Source: Yersinia kristensenii
GTDB taxonomy: Bacteria > Pseudomonadota > Gammaproteobacteria > Enterobacterales > Enterobacteriaceae
DNA length: 64,000 nt
Assembly: GCF_900460525.1 (NCBI RefSeq)
Contig: NZ_UHIY01000001.1
Span: forward strand, 186,001-250,000
Direction: 5' to 3'
Shown here one piece after another: positions 18,078 to 25,853 of this stretch. The notes beneath the pieces are model-generated. The model was not told the origin of the DNA. It did no database searches and saw only the letters and a list, made by a program, of their open reading frames with translations. A program made the translations under genes and the position numbers. How positions within the stretch are numbered: position 1 is the stretch's first letter; every line of letters begins with the position of its first letter.

Positions 18078-18700
18078 AGCTGCAATTCCCGCTTAGCCAA
18101 TTCAAACCGAGCTTTGCGGTCATTAATCCCGTTATTGCCGCCATTGATAAGCTGTGTCACACGCTGAATATCATCAGCATATTGACCACAATTGCGGGAT
18201 TGCCAGAACCATGCGGCAGAACGAGCGGCATTTAAATCCGTCAGTAGTTGGTCAGGGTTACTGATTAAATCCAATTTCAGCGCGGTACCACATGCCCGGT
18301 AGTTATCTAAGCCAGTAATCTGAATTAAGCCGCGACCGCGATACTTCCAGCCATCATCTACAGCCTTATTACCCATCCGGCCCGAATAAACCAGATTGGC
18401 AATGGCTCGTTGCCGATTAAGTGGTACCGCTACTTCACACGGTTTTCGCCCCAATGCTGAAGCCTGATCCGCAGATAGGCGCTTGCCGAACGTCGCAATC
18501 AAACCGTTAATGCTGTAATTGAACGATTCTCCCAGCAACGCGAAACTGGCTGACTCATGGCCAACTTGAGCAATAAACATCGCCTGTTGTACGGTAGTGG
18601 TAATGCCAAACTCTTTCATTGCTTGGGTAATAGGCTGAATCCAACGCGCAGCGCAATCGACGCTGATGTTAGCCGCCATTCTGAATTGATAAGGGGTCAT
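18074..18700 (-). CDS. GH19-family endolysin
   Basis: A 208-aa lysozyme of glycoside hydrolase family 19. The catalytic Glu is in AQVGHESASF (Glu49), with the substrate-groove motif KYRGRGLIQITGLDNY and the C-terminal NGGNNGINDR. It cleaves the glycan of peptidoglycan after the holin opens the membrane. No signal peptide is seen, so release depends on the holin. ATGA overlap with Rz. Confidence 0.95.
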   Translation of the reverse strand: MTPYQFRMAANISVDCAARWIQPITQAMKEFGITTTVQQAMFIAQVGHESASFALLGESFNYSINGLIATFGKRLSADQASALGRKPCEVAVPLNRQRAIANLVYSGRMGNKAVDDGWKYRGRGLIQITGLDNYRACGTALKLDLISNPDQLLTDLNAARSAAWFWQSRNCGQYADDIQRVTQLINGGNNGINDRKARFELAKRELQL

Positions 18701-18703
18701 GGT

Positions 18704-19054
18704 TTATACCTGAGGTTTATTGTCGTCAGTGCCGCCAATACGGTTGCCAACAAAACGAAGCGCCAACGCACGTATCTGCTCAACGCCAATGAAGCCAATT
18801 AACCCACCAGTGGCTAAGGTAAGTTGCTGTGGCAGGTCGAAGTATTCCAGAGTACTTACTGCGGTAAGCGTTAACGCGCCACAAGTCAGCCCCTCTAAGA
18901 ACGTTTTCTTCCATCCACCACCGGTATACGCCACACGTAAAGCAGCCATTACTACTGATAGCAACACCCCCCCCATGGGGACATCGCCGCGCCACCAGGC
19001 ATTAAACAGTTCTATCCAGTCTGCCCATGTATGCAGTTCGTTATGCATTCTCAT
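18704..19054 (-). CDS. Lambda S-family holin with possible dual start
   Basis: A 116-aa membrane protein of the lambda holin family (phage_holin_3 type): segments PMGGVLLSVVMAALRVAY, GALTLTAVSTLEYF and LTLATGGLIGFIGVEQI form three membrane helices. The N-terminus is MRM, with starts at codons 1 and 3 separated by Arg. The lambda S gene has MKM and makes a lysis effector and an inhibitor from the two starts. GGAGGTGGT precedes the first ATG. It sets lysis timing. Confidence 0.88.
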   Translation of the reverse strand: MRMHNELHTWADWIELFNAWWRGDVPMGGVLLSVVMAALRVAYTGGGWKKTFLEGLTCGALTLTAVSTLEYFDLPQQLTLATGGLIGFIGVEQIRALALRFVGNRIGGTDDNKPQV

Positions 19055-19172
19055 ACCACCTCCCCAATGGGGAATATTATTCCCGGCATTGTCGGGGGTT
19101 ATAAATAGAAAAGGCCACGCAGTAGCGCAGCCTCACAATTATTTGCCTGTTACTTATCCACCTCAGGTGATG

Positions 19173-19209
19173 GTGGTATCTTGGTGGCGCTTAATCAACC
19201 AAGAAGGAA
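19173..19209 (+). promoter_or_regulatory. 37-bp leader element (copy 1)
   Basis: The segment GTGGTATCTTGGTGG ... CAACCAAGAAGGAA directly precedes the 19219 gene and provides its Shine-Dalgarno. It has inverted arms CTTGGT / ACCAAG. A copy with one mismatch, on the opposite strand, precedes the gene at 30316 (see 30322-30358). Confidence 0.6.
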
Positions 19210-19218
19210 ATCTAATTA

Positions 19219-19716
19219 ATGTCCAACTTCGACAGAGAGCTACAGCTGCAATTACTAGAGCTGGCTGTAAACCACTACCCTGACTCAATAGATAAAAGAT
19301 ATATCCCTGAAAACCTGCTAGAAACTGACGAGCGAAAATTACTCCAGAACATCGCTTACTTGAACGAAGAAGGCTTGATTTCTGGTGGAGTAATGCAACT
19401 GTTGGCTGGGAAAATACCAGTAATTGAACTCATTACAGCCACCAAAGATGCGGTAAATCTATTAAGTGAAGAAGGTAGCATTTCTGCATCGTTGAAAGTT
19501 GTTACGGTGAAGTTGCATGATGATTCCCTTGCCGTTATCAGAGATTTTATCAATCAGAACGTGACTGACCCAGAAGAAAGGAAAGGCTATTTGCAGCGGA
19601 TAAAAGAGCTTCCCGCTGACGCCACAAAACACATTGTGCTTGAACTACTGGGCAAGGGGCTGAATCAGCTACCGAACGCAGCCCTTTGGCTACAAACAGC
19701 GCTCCATTCTTCGTAA
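19219..19716 (+). CDS. Unrecognised 165-aa prophage protein (moron)
   Basis: A mostly helical, soluble, acidic protein, starting MSNFDRELQLQLLELAVNHY, with GYLQRIKELPADATKHIVLE near the end. No signal peptide or membrane segment. It runs against the late operon, between the holin and Q, so it probably has its own promoter and is expressed in the lysogen. AAGGAAA lies nine bases before ATG within the shared leader element. The first 60 residues look like a small winged-helix-like or helical domain; no function is assigned. Confidence 0.65.
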   Translation: MSNFDRELQLQLLELAVNHYPDSIDKRYIPENLLETDERKLLQNIAYLNEEGLISGGVMQLLAGKIPVIELITATKDAVNLLSEEGSISASLKVVTVKLHDDSLAVIRDFINQNVTDPEERKGYLQRIKELPADATKHIVLELLGKGLNQLPNAALWLQTALHSS

Positions 19717-19873
19717 ATTCATTCTCATTACGCAATTTTTCAAACTTTATCCAGCCGATGCCGCCTGTGATTTCTAGCCAAAAATCCTCGCGGTCATCGG
19801 TTGATAACGTTATAGCTTTCTTGGTAAAGGCTATGGCGTAGACCCTGAGTGGTTTTTCTGCATTACCATCCAT
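19550..19873 (-). CDS. Possible small phage gene overlapping the 19219 gene
   Basis: ATG at 19873 with GAGG upstream gives MDGNAEKPLRVYAIAFTKKA ... in the late-gene direction. The first 50 codons lie in otherwise empty DNA and read like a normal protein. The rest runs antisense to the 19219 gene. It may be a late gene truncated by arrival of that moron. A further short open stretch just upstream on the minus strand (19876-19972, ending in KYQQLTEAE) has no start codon and looks like another gene remnant. Confidence 0.3.
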   Translation of the reverse strand: MDGNAEKPLRVYAIAFTKKAITLSTDDREDFWLEITGGIGWIKFEKLRNENEFTKNGALFVAKGLRSVADSAPCPVVQAQCVLWRQREALLSAANSLSFLLGQSRSD

Positions 19874-19975
19874 CTTATTCGGCCTCTGTTAGTTGCTGGT
19901 ATTTAGCCCACCAGTGCAGCCACTCATTAGCAGTAATGTGTGTGGAGTTGATTGGGTGACTGGTGGGCTAAAACG

Positions 19976-20003
19976 GAAAAAGGCCCACCGAAGTGAGCCT
20001 TGA
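19976..20003 (-). terminator. Rho-independent terminator
   Basis: Minus strand AAGGCTCAC-TTCG-GTGGGCCTT followed by TTTCC, after the 20025-20669 gene. Confidence 0.65.
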
Positions 20004-20024
20004 ATAAATAATTAAATTTAGAAA

Positions 20025-20669
20025 CTATCGCTTAAAAAAGTCTAATAGACGTTTTCGGCATTTAAATACCAAATCGTATATATTACTTGGGGCAGGTTGA
20101 GTTAACAGGCGGAAATCATTAGCCATAGCCGATACAATCTCTTTGCGCTGCACATCTAAGTCTTTTATTCGAACCCGTAGATCTGCTGTAAATTCTGCAA
20201 TTTCAGCCCTTGTACGGTTTTTATCAAGCATCACTAGATTTTCATTGCCAGGGGTTGTAATCATGAAAAAGTCATAAATTCTATCCTTGAGCGGTGGTAC
20301 AACATCTTTCCAGCGTTTCCACTCATTTTCTCTGTGGAACTCTAATCCATGACGACACCACTGTATTTTTTCTAGATCTAAGCCATGCGAACTATCGTCA
20401 ATTTGAGTTAACAGATCATTTAAAACATTAATTCTGAATGGTTCATTGCCCGGAGTGATAAGCATATGCGCATCAAGCGTACAGGCAATGCAACCGGCAT
20501 AATGGACCCACTGACGCAGTGTGCTATCACAATTTTCTGACAATTTTTCCAGATGCGCTGCACTGATTTCGAGTTCTTTTTTTCGTAGCTCATTGCGTAA
20601 AGTGAAATTTGCTGCCAACCAAACAGCAGCTAACGTCACTAACGGTGTTATCACATCTTTGAAGTCCAT
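20025..20669 (-). CDS. Unrecognised membrane-anchored protein, 214 aa
   Basis: One N-terminal membrane segment (residues 8-26, VITPLVTLAAVWLAANFTL) is followed by about 185 cytoplasmic residues that are predicted helical and rich in charged and aromatic residues (HREHENEWKRWKD-like region, LRVRIKDLDVQRKEI). AAGGAAA precedes ATG. It sits in the late region between Q and lysis, a common moron location, and is flanked by terminators. A membrane-attached exclusion or defence role is possible but is only inference. Confidence 0.6.
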   Translation of the reverse strand: MDFKDVITPLVTLAAVWLAANFTLRNELRKKELEISAAHLEKLSENCDSTLRQWVHYAGCIACTLDAHMLITPGNEPFRINVLNDLLTQIDDSSHGLDLEKIQWCRHGLEFHRENEWKRWKDVVPPLKDRIYDFFMITTPGNENLVMLDKNRTRAEIAEFTADLRVRIKDLDVQRKEIVSAMANDFRLLTQPAPSNIYDLVFKCRKRLLDFFKR

Positions 20670-20980
20670 ATGCCGTTTCCTTGCTCAGTTCATGCCGCTA
20701 GTTAGTTTACAGCTTTTATTATCCCTAAAAGCGACTAATTCACTCTCCATAAATGACAAAAACCCGCCGAAGCGAGGTCTTTTATAATTATGTAAGCTGC
20801 GTAACAAAGTAACTATCCTTATCACAGTACAATCATTTTTGCGTACGCGTTAGCTTTTTTGTATTCTTCTTTTACTTAAATATTAGTTAAGTCTCTGGGA
20901 TAAACGGCTGACATGCTGAGTATTGGATTTTGCTGTCGGTTAAGGCATCCAAAAATAAAATGGTGAAAAGGAAACCACAA
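20670..20980. other. Intergenic region before the 20981-22530 cassette
   Basis: A 311-base gap between two divergent genes. It holds a hairpin (20757-20784) and an AT-rich stretch 20845-20905 where TTGTAT and TATTAG, 16 bases apart, could serve as a weak plus-strand promoter. No coding signal was seen. Confidence 0.4.
20757..20784 (-). terminator. Terminator hairpin
   Basis: Minus strand GACCTCGC-TTCG-GCGGG followed by TTTTTG. It lies between the two divergent genes and may shield the 20025-20669 gene from early-operon read-through. Confidence 0.55.
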
Positions 20981-21868
20981 ATGACTGAGCAGCAAGACTT
21001 TAAAAACTTTAGTGTGCATTACGGAGCAGATAAAGACTCAGATTTAAGTAAGCATAAAATGAATGCCTATGATTTGGGCATGTCTATAGTTGAATTCGCT
21101 AAAATGGTTAATCGTGCAGATGATTTAATTAATAATGAAAGCACTCTCGAACTTGAAGTTAGAGCCCCAGCTAAAGCAGGCTCTTTAATCATAGAATTCG
21201 CATTACTTATAAAAAGTTCTGGTGCTCTGGAAGTCCTAAAATATTTAGGTATCAGTGCAGCATCTATAGCTGTAGCTCACGGTTCAGCATTCGGCGTAGC
21301 AAGAAAACTTAAAGATAAGCGTATTTTAGAGATACGAACCGAATCCAGCTCAGATGAGTCAACTCTAATTCTTGATAATGAAGAGATTGTCTGTAATAGA
21401 ACAGTGGCTCGTCTGGTTTCTGACCCTGTGATTAGACAAGCTATGAATGAAATCATCACCCAACCATTAAATTCAGAGAAAAAACCAACGTTTAAAATCG
21501 AAATGGATGGAAAAGAAACATTCGAAGTAAAAGGTGATGAAACTCAAGAGTTTACGCCATTGCCAAGAGCCTCATTATCAAATGAAAAAATTGAAAACAT
21601 CACTACCAATATTTTATTGACGCAAGTAAACTTTGATTCAAATCGTGGCTGGAAAATGCTATACGATGGAAAAGAACTAGCTGTGAAAATGGAAGATGCA
21701 TCTTTCATGTCTAGAGTTAACGATAGTGAAAAAAGCTTTACCAAAGGTGATATGTTTGAGGTTGCACTATCTATAGTTACTAAGAATACGGCTAGATCGC
21801 AACGAACAGAATACATTATCACCCGCGTAATTCGACACAGGGTGTCACATGATAGGAAAATGGTTTAA
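20981..21868 (+). CDS. Unrecognised 295-aa protein, first gene of a plus-strand accessory cassette
   Basis: From ATG 20981 (AAAGGAAACCACAA upstream) the product begins MTEQQDFKNFSVHYG. Residues 30-75 are helical. A mildly hydrophobic segment at about 85-120 (LEVLKYLGISAASIAVAHGS) could touch or cross a membrane. The C-terminal half looks like a beta-rich domain with DGKETFEVKGDETQEF and DGKELAVKMEDASF. Two further small membrane-protein genes follow without gaps. The cassette is AT-rich compared with its neighbours and runs opposite to the late genes, both signs of later acquisition. Family unknown to me. Confidence 0.65.
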   Translation: MTEQQDFKNFSVHYGADKDSDLSKHKMNAYDLGMSIVEFAKMVNRADDLINNESTLELEVRAPAKAGSLIIEFALLIKSSGALEVLKYLGISAASIAVAHGSAFGVARKLKDKRILEIRTESSSDESTLILDNEEIVCNRTVARLVSDPVIRQAMNEIITQPLNSEKKPTFKIEMDGKETFEVKGDETQEFTPLPRASLSNEKIENITTNILLTQVNFDSNRGWKMLYDGKELAVKMEDASFMSRVNDSEKSFTKGDMFEVALSIVTKNTARSQRTEYIITRVIRHRVSHDRKMV

Positions 21869-22120
21869 GTGAGCGAAAGCGAAGCAATTAGCATTTTATT
21901 TCAAGCAATGACGTGGGTAGGGTTACTCATCCTATCCCCTTTTTTGTGGAAATTAGCGAATGCTTTCGCATACTACCTCACGGGAAAATTGAGAAAAAAC
22001 CAGATTTTGATTGTGAAACACATACATAACAGCGAGGTTGTTAGCGAAATAACTTTAGACCTTTCTTCTAATACTCCAATAGTTCAACAACTTGACGAAA
22101 TATCTAGGAGAAAGGCTTGA
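21869..22120 (+). CDS. Small membrane protein, second gene of cassette, 83 aa
   Basis: Starts at GTG directly after the previous stop, with AGGAAAATGG upstream. It has one membrane segment (residues 10-38, AMTWVGLLILSPFLWKLANAFAYYL, quoted here in part) followed by a basic patch GKLRKNQ and a short soluble tail. Tight spacing means co-translation with the 20981 gene. Function unknown. Confidence 0.6.
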   Translation: MSESEAISILFQAMTWVGLLILSPFLWKLANAFAYYLTGKLRKNQILIVKHIHNSEVVSEITLDLSSNTPIVQQLDEISRRKA

Positions 22121-22530
22121 ACTCTAACCTAGGCGATAAAACTGCAACTAGCGTTCGGAATGGCGTATTGGGTACTGCTGCTGTAGGTTCTGTATTAATT
22201 GGACTTACTAGATTTCTCGATAGCCCTCAACAAGAAGTGGTTACATTATTAGTCCCAATAATTAGCTCGCTAATTTCTTTTATTTATATGCAGCTTTATT
22301 GTCGATTAATTGAGCCACATGAAGTTTTACAACTAAGGGCGGGACTCAAGCGTGATATGAAAGAGCAAAAATCCATTATAAATGATAAGTATGCTGATGA
22401 GGAAACTAGAGCGAATGCTACAAAAATATACTCTGCAACAAGAATGCAAATTGCCACTCTAAGGCAAGACTATAACTCAGGAAAAATAAGAATAGCCTCA
22501 CCTTCCATTACTGAGACAACCGACACTTAG
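22117..22530 (+). CDS. Small two-helix membrane protein, third gene of cassette, 137 aa
   Basis: TTG start overlaps the previous stop (TTGA) with AGGAGAAAGGC upstream. Two membrane segments lie at about residues 15-32 and 42-60 (VVTLLVPIISSLISFIYMQL). A soluble helical tail of some 75 residues follows. The stop overlaps the Q stop by 4 bases in convergent fashion. As part of a three-gene set with two membrane proteins, a superinfection-exclusion or abortive role is possible (inference). Confidence 0.6.
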   Translation: MNSNLGDKTATSVRNGVLGTAAVGSVLIGLTRFLDSPQQEVVTLLVPIISSLISFIYMQLYCRLIEPHEVLQLRAGLKRDMKEQKSIINDKYADEETRANATKIYSATRMQIATLRQDYNSGKIRIASPSITETTDT

Positions 22531-22892
22531 ATATCTAGGTTGAGAGTTATCTCCAGCATAGCTAAACACCCACCAATAAACCCTTCGGCTAATTGCATCT
22601 CTTTTCTGATAGTGCCATCTGAGCACTTACGCTTACGTGCAATCGACCTGAGTGATACATTGTATAGATAGTGCATAACTAGCAACTCATACTCGTCTGG
22701 TTTGAATTTATTAAGCCTTGCAACACAGCTATCAATGATGATTCCATCATCGTCACAGCATGAAAGCCTACTCGGTGACTTTGATGGCAATAAGCCTTTA
22801 AAACCCGCAGCAATATGAGAGTAATCTACCCCACTGTTATCACTGGCAGCCCAGCCGCCCCAACGCTCTAATACTATAGAAATATCTCTCAT
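22527..22892 (-). CDS. Q: Phage antitermination protein Q (phage_antitermQ family)
   Basis: A 121-aa protein matching the small Q family: MRDISIVLERWGGWAAS, HIAAGFKGLLPSKSPSR, CCDDDGIIID, and the helix-turn-helix region VSLRSIARKRKCSDGTIRKE. Q loads on RNA polymerase at the late promoter so it reads through terminators into lysis and structural genes. It is the last gene of the early operon and is coupled to a tiny upstream ORF. Confidence 0.93.
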   Translation of the reverse strand: MRDISIVLERWGGWAASDNSGVDYSHIAAGFKGLLPSKSPSRLSCCDDDGIIIDSCVARLNKFKPDEYELLVMHYLYNVSLRSIARKRKCSDGTIRKEMQLAEGFIGGCLAMLEITLNLDI

Positions 22893-22945
22893 GCTAACGT
22901 CTCCAAACTGCTGTAACCGGTCCGCATACCGTTTACTGAATTCAT
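22889..22945 (-). CDS. 18-codon leader ORF coupled to Q
   Basis: ATG 22945 follows GTGTGGAGTAAAACT and encodes MNSVNGMRTGYSSLETLA, ending in TGA that overlaps the Q start (ATGA). Q itself has only TTTGGAGACGTTAGC ahead of it, so translation of the small ORF could control Q. A chance ORF cannot be excluded. Confidence 0.45.
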   Translation of the reverse strand: MNSVNGMRTGYSSLETLA

Positions 22946-22971
22946 AGTTTTACTCCACACAATTAAGACCA

Positions 22972-23979
22972 TTAGGCCATTGCCCCGATCGATATAGACC
23001 GATCCATAAAATGAAACCACAACACAACCTGGCTACCGTGCTCCGCTTCCCACGTATGCATATCAGCATGCAGTGCGTCATGACAGAGACGGCATAAAGG
23101 GATGGTAAATAGGTCGTGAGCCTTGGTACCCATACCACCCTGACCCTGACCGTGACCGATGATGTGATGGGGATCGTCAGCAGAACTACCACACCCACAG
23201 CATTGCTGGGATTTAACCCACTTGAGCCACTTGGCGCTTTCCCACCGGTACCGCTTAGGAATACGCATAAAGCTTGCTGGTGGCTCATCATCAATTTTCA
23301 GTGCCAGTACTTTCTTAACCTGCTCAACTTTGTTTTCAATGATTTGTGTCGGGTTTGGCGTCCAAGTGATATCACTCTCCCTCGTTGGCCCTGATTTCAT
23401 CACCGCTGGCAGCATCCGCAAACTTGCTCGAGCAATTGAGTCAGGGAGCTGGTCGGAAACCTCATTAACGACAGCCCACCAACACAGCTCAGGCATTGTT
23501 AGCTGGTGGCCCTCGGGAAGCCGAAAATGACTACATATTGTCGATATTATCCAGCTGATGAGATTGCTGGTTGCTAACTGTTCTAATCGTGGGAGTGTAT
23601 GCTCTCTCAACTTATTATCATGATGCCAACAAAGACGAATTGAACGCTGGCCATAACTCAATGTCGTAAGATTTTGAACGTGGGTATCATCCGGATCATG
23701 CCATTGGCACTCTTTCAGCTGCTTAACCCACGTCGCCAGCAATCGATGTCCACCAGCAGCATTGATAACCCGTTCATGCTCAAAGAATGGTAACAGTCGC
23801 GGATCATTAGCTAACTGTTGAATGGCTACCGGCAGCGCCCCAGAGGGAAGAGATTTAAATTCTTCCGGCTCGGTGGCCACCAGCAAGCGCCCGGACATAT
23901 ACGGCAATAAATCAACTCCAGGCTTCAATATCACCACGCCCAGCTCCCGCTGAATGAATGGAGTTAATAGCGCCCTCAT
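22972..23979 (-). CDS. DUF968 family HNH-like phage protein, 335 aa
   Basis: The C-terminal 90 residues carry a zinc/HNH-type site: QQCCGCGSSADDPHHIIGHG, then PLCRLCHDALHADMHTWE. This matches DUF968 proteins of lambdoid phages, thought to be endonuclease-like. The N-terminal part (1-230) is helical and less conserved. It overlaps the methyltransferase stop (ATGA) and belongs to the early operon. A recombination or packaging-related nuclease role is inferred. Confidence 0.85.
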   Translation of the reverse strand: MRALLTPFIQRELGVVILKPGVDLLPYMSGRLLVATEPEEFKSLPSGALPVAIQQLANDPRLLPFFEHERVINAAGGHRLLATWVKQLKECQWHDPDDTHVQNLTTLSYGQRSIRLCWHHDNKLREHTLPRLEQLATSNLISWIISTICSHFRLPEGHQLTMPELCWWAVVNEVSDQLPDSIARASLRMLPAVMKSGPTRESDITWTPNPTQIIENKVEQVKKVLALKIDDEPPASFMRIPKRYRWESAKWLKWVKSQQCCGCGSSADDPHHIIGHGQGQGGMGTKAHDLFTIPLCRLCHDALHADMHTWEAEHGSQVVLWFHFMDRSISIGAMA

Positions 23980-25853
23980 GCCGCCACCTCTTTACGTTCT
24001 ACGCACATTTCTGGCAAGTTGGCACGAACCAGCGCATCAGCAAACGGCGGTGGCACCGCATTACCACAGCGGGCAACCTGCTTGTCTTTTGCATATTTAT
24101 TACCTGTGTAATCGCGGTCGATGATGTACCAGGTCGGGAAGCCCTGCGCGGCGTATAACTCATGGGGTTGCAGCATACGCATGCCAATATCGACGATCTG
24201 ATAATCAATACCCTCAACCGTGACCAACCCGAACCGGTCATTGGTCGTAACAGTATGCAGGGGATCACCCAGGCTAACTCCATCTTTCTCGTTGCCGTAA
24301 TATTTCAGTAAAAAGGCGCGAACCTCCCCAAAATGATTCCCACCGGCCGTGACAGTCTGAAGCGGTTCTGTAACTTTTTGACCTGTATTTGTACCGCGCA
24401 TCTTAATGAGATTGGATGTGACCAAAGCATGATGATCAACAGTTGTTACCGTGTGGGCTGGCTGATTCAGATCAGCGCCTGAGCCTGTATAGTTGCCGCC
24501 GAAGTGTTTAGCTAAGAACGCAGAAACAAGACGAGACTTGCCACCGCCGCCCGCCGTAATAGTGCCGCTTGGCTCATCAACCGCATGCCCCACGCTATTG
24601 CCAAACTCACGGGCAATGATTGGGGCAACAAGGAGATGCTCAGCCTTGCTTGTGATTGTCGTCAGTGGTTTACCCGCTTCATACACCATGCGATCGCCAC
24701 CAAATCCAGTCTGACCAATGCGGGCAATGAACGGGGTCAGCTTTGCTTCAACCATTCCCAGCGCATGACCATTACCACCAGGGCGAATAGAACTACCAGC
24801 GGTGATTGTTGGCAGTGGTTCGTCGCATTCCTGCCCTGTGGCGCCAGAGCGGAATTTAGTGATATGAGGGGTCACAACCGCATAACCATGAGTTTTAGTA
24901 ATGGTCTGCAATGGCTGATCCAGCGCCTGCCCCCGGAAACAGTCATAGGTAGTTTTACTGCTGGTATGGTTGCACTTCACGATAAACGGCGTGGGGTTAT
25001 CGATAACAAAACGCTGAATGCCGCGCGCGATACGCTTCAAAGTATTCTCGGCCAGCGGCTTCTTACGCTCAAAAATACTCGGGCAAGGAATTGACCAATC
25101 AATACACTCAGCGGCGGTTCGCCACGGTGCGCGGTGTCCGCTTTGAACGTCCAGAGATTTGGGATCACCATGAGTTGGCTCCGGCCATACCACGGGTTTC
25201 CCGTCACAGCGCATAACCATAAAGAAGCGTTTACGAATGGTCGGTGCACCATAATCACTGGCCCGAAGTTCTTTGTGATCAACGACGTATCCCAAACCAG
25301 ACTGCAGTCGTTTAGCATCTATACTATTGATATCAAAACCTAATACTTCACAACACTCCAATAACGCTGGGTGATCGGCATCAATGCCCGTGGTCAGCAT
25401 GCCAACGAATGCAGCGAATGTTTCACCAGCGTGGGCCGGATCAGGGTGTTCAGTACCATCTTCAGCAGTAATCAGCGGCCCCCACGTTTTAAACTCTTCG
25501 ACATTTTCCAGCATCACTACTCGAGGCTTTTTCGACAAAGCCCAGCGCACGACAATCCACGCTAAGCCACGAATCTCTTTTTTAACGGGCTTACTGCCCT
25601 TGGCCTTGCTGAAATGGCGGCAATCAGGACTGAACCACGCAAGACCAACTGGCTGGCCGGCGGTCGCTGCTATTGGGTCTATATCAAATACTGATTCGCA
25701 GTAATGCAGCGTGTCGGGGTGATTGGTGGTGTGCATAGCAATAGCGTTCGGGTCATGATTGATGGCGATATCAACACTGCGGCCGGTTGCCATTTCGATC
25801 CCGGTAGAAGCACCACCGCCACCGGCAAAATTATCTACGATGATTTCTTTCAT
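23976..25853 (-). CDS. DNA (cytosine-5) methyltransferase, 625 aa
   Basis: Canonical C5 motifs: I (VDNFAGGGGASTGIEMA), IV with the catalytic Cys (SPDCRHFSKAKG), VI (ENVEEF) and VIII (TIRKRFFMVMR); motifs IX/X at the end (ELYAAQGFPTWY, KQVARCGNAVPPPFA). The target-recognition region is unusually long, about 290-560, and contains seven copies of a P-L-x-T-I/V-T motif. No matching restriction gene is seen, so it probably guards phage DNA against host restriction or marks replicating DNA. It is coupled by ATGA overlaps to genes on both sides. Confidence 0.93.
   Translation of the reverse strand: MKEIIVDNFAGGGGASTGIEMATGRSVDIAINHDPNAIAMHTTNHPDTLHYCESVFDIDPIAATAGQPVGLAWFSPDCRHFSKAKGSKPVKKEIRGLAWIVVRWALSKKPRVVMLENVEEFKTWGPLITAEDGTEHPDPAHAGETFAAFVGMLTTGIDADHPALLECCEVLGFDINSIDAKRLQSGLGYVVDHKELRASDYGAPTIRKRFFMVMRCDGKPVVWPEPTHGDPKSLDVQSGHRAPWRTAAECIDWSIPCPSIFERKKPLAENTLKRIARGIQRFVIDNPTPFIVKCNHTSSKTTYDCFRGQALDQPLQTITKTHGYAVVTPHITKFRSGATGQECDEPLPTITAGSSIRPGGNGHALGMVEAKLTPFIARIGQTGFGGDRMVYEAGKPLTTITSKAEHLLVAPIIAREFGNSVGHAVDEPSGTITAGGGGKSRLVSAFLAKHFGGNYTGSGADLNQPAHTVTTVDHHALVTSNLIKMRGTNTGQKVTEPLQTVTAGGNHFGEVRAFLLKYYGNEKDGVSLGDPLHTVTTNDRFGLVTVEGIDYQIVDIGMRMLQPHELYAAQGFPTWYIIDRDYTGNKYAKDKQVARCGNAVPPPFADALVRANLPEMCVERKEVAA

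Noticed and set aside
18720..19283. 187-aa plus-strand ORF over the holin gene
   Set aside because: Antisense of the holin; composition of a shadow frame. It covers the leader element, which explains its similarity to the extension of the 30316 gene.
24585..25094. 169-aa plus-strand ORF within the C5 methyltransferase
   Set aside because: Antisense to a clearly conserved enzyme; no start signals.
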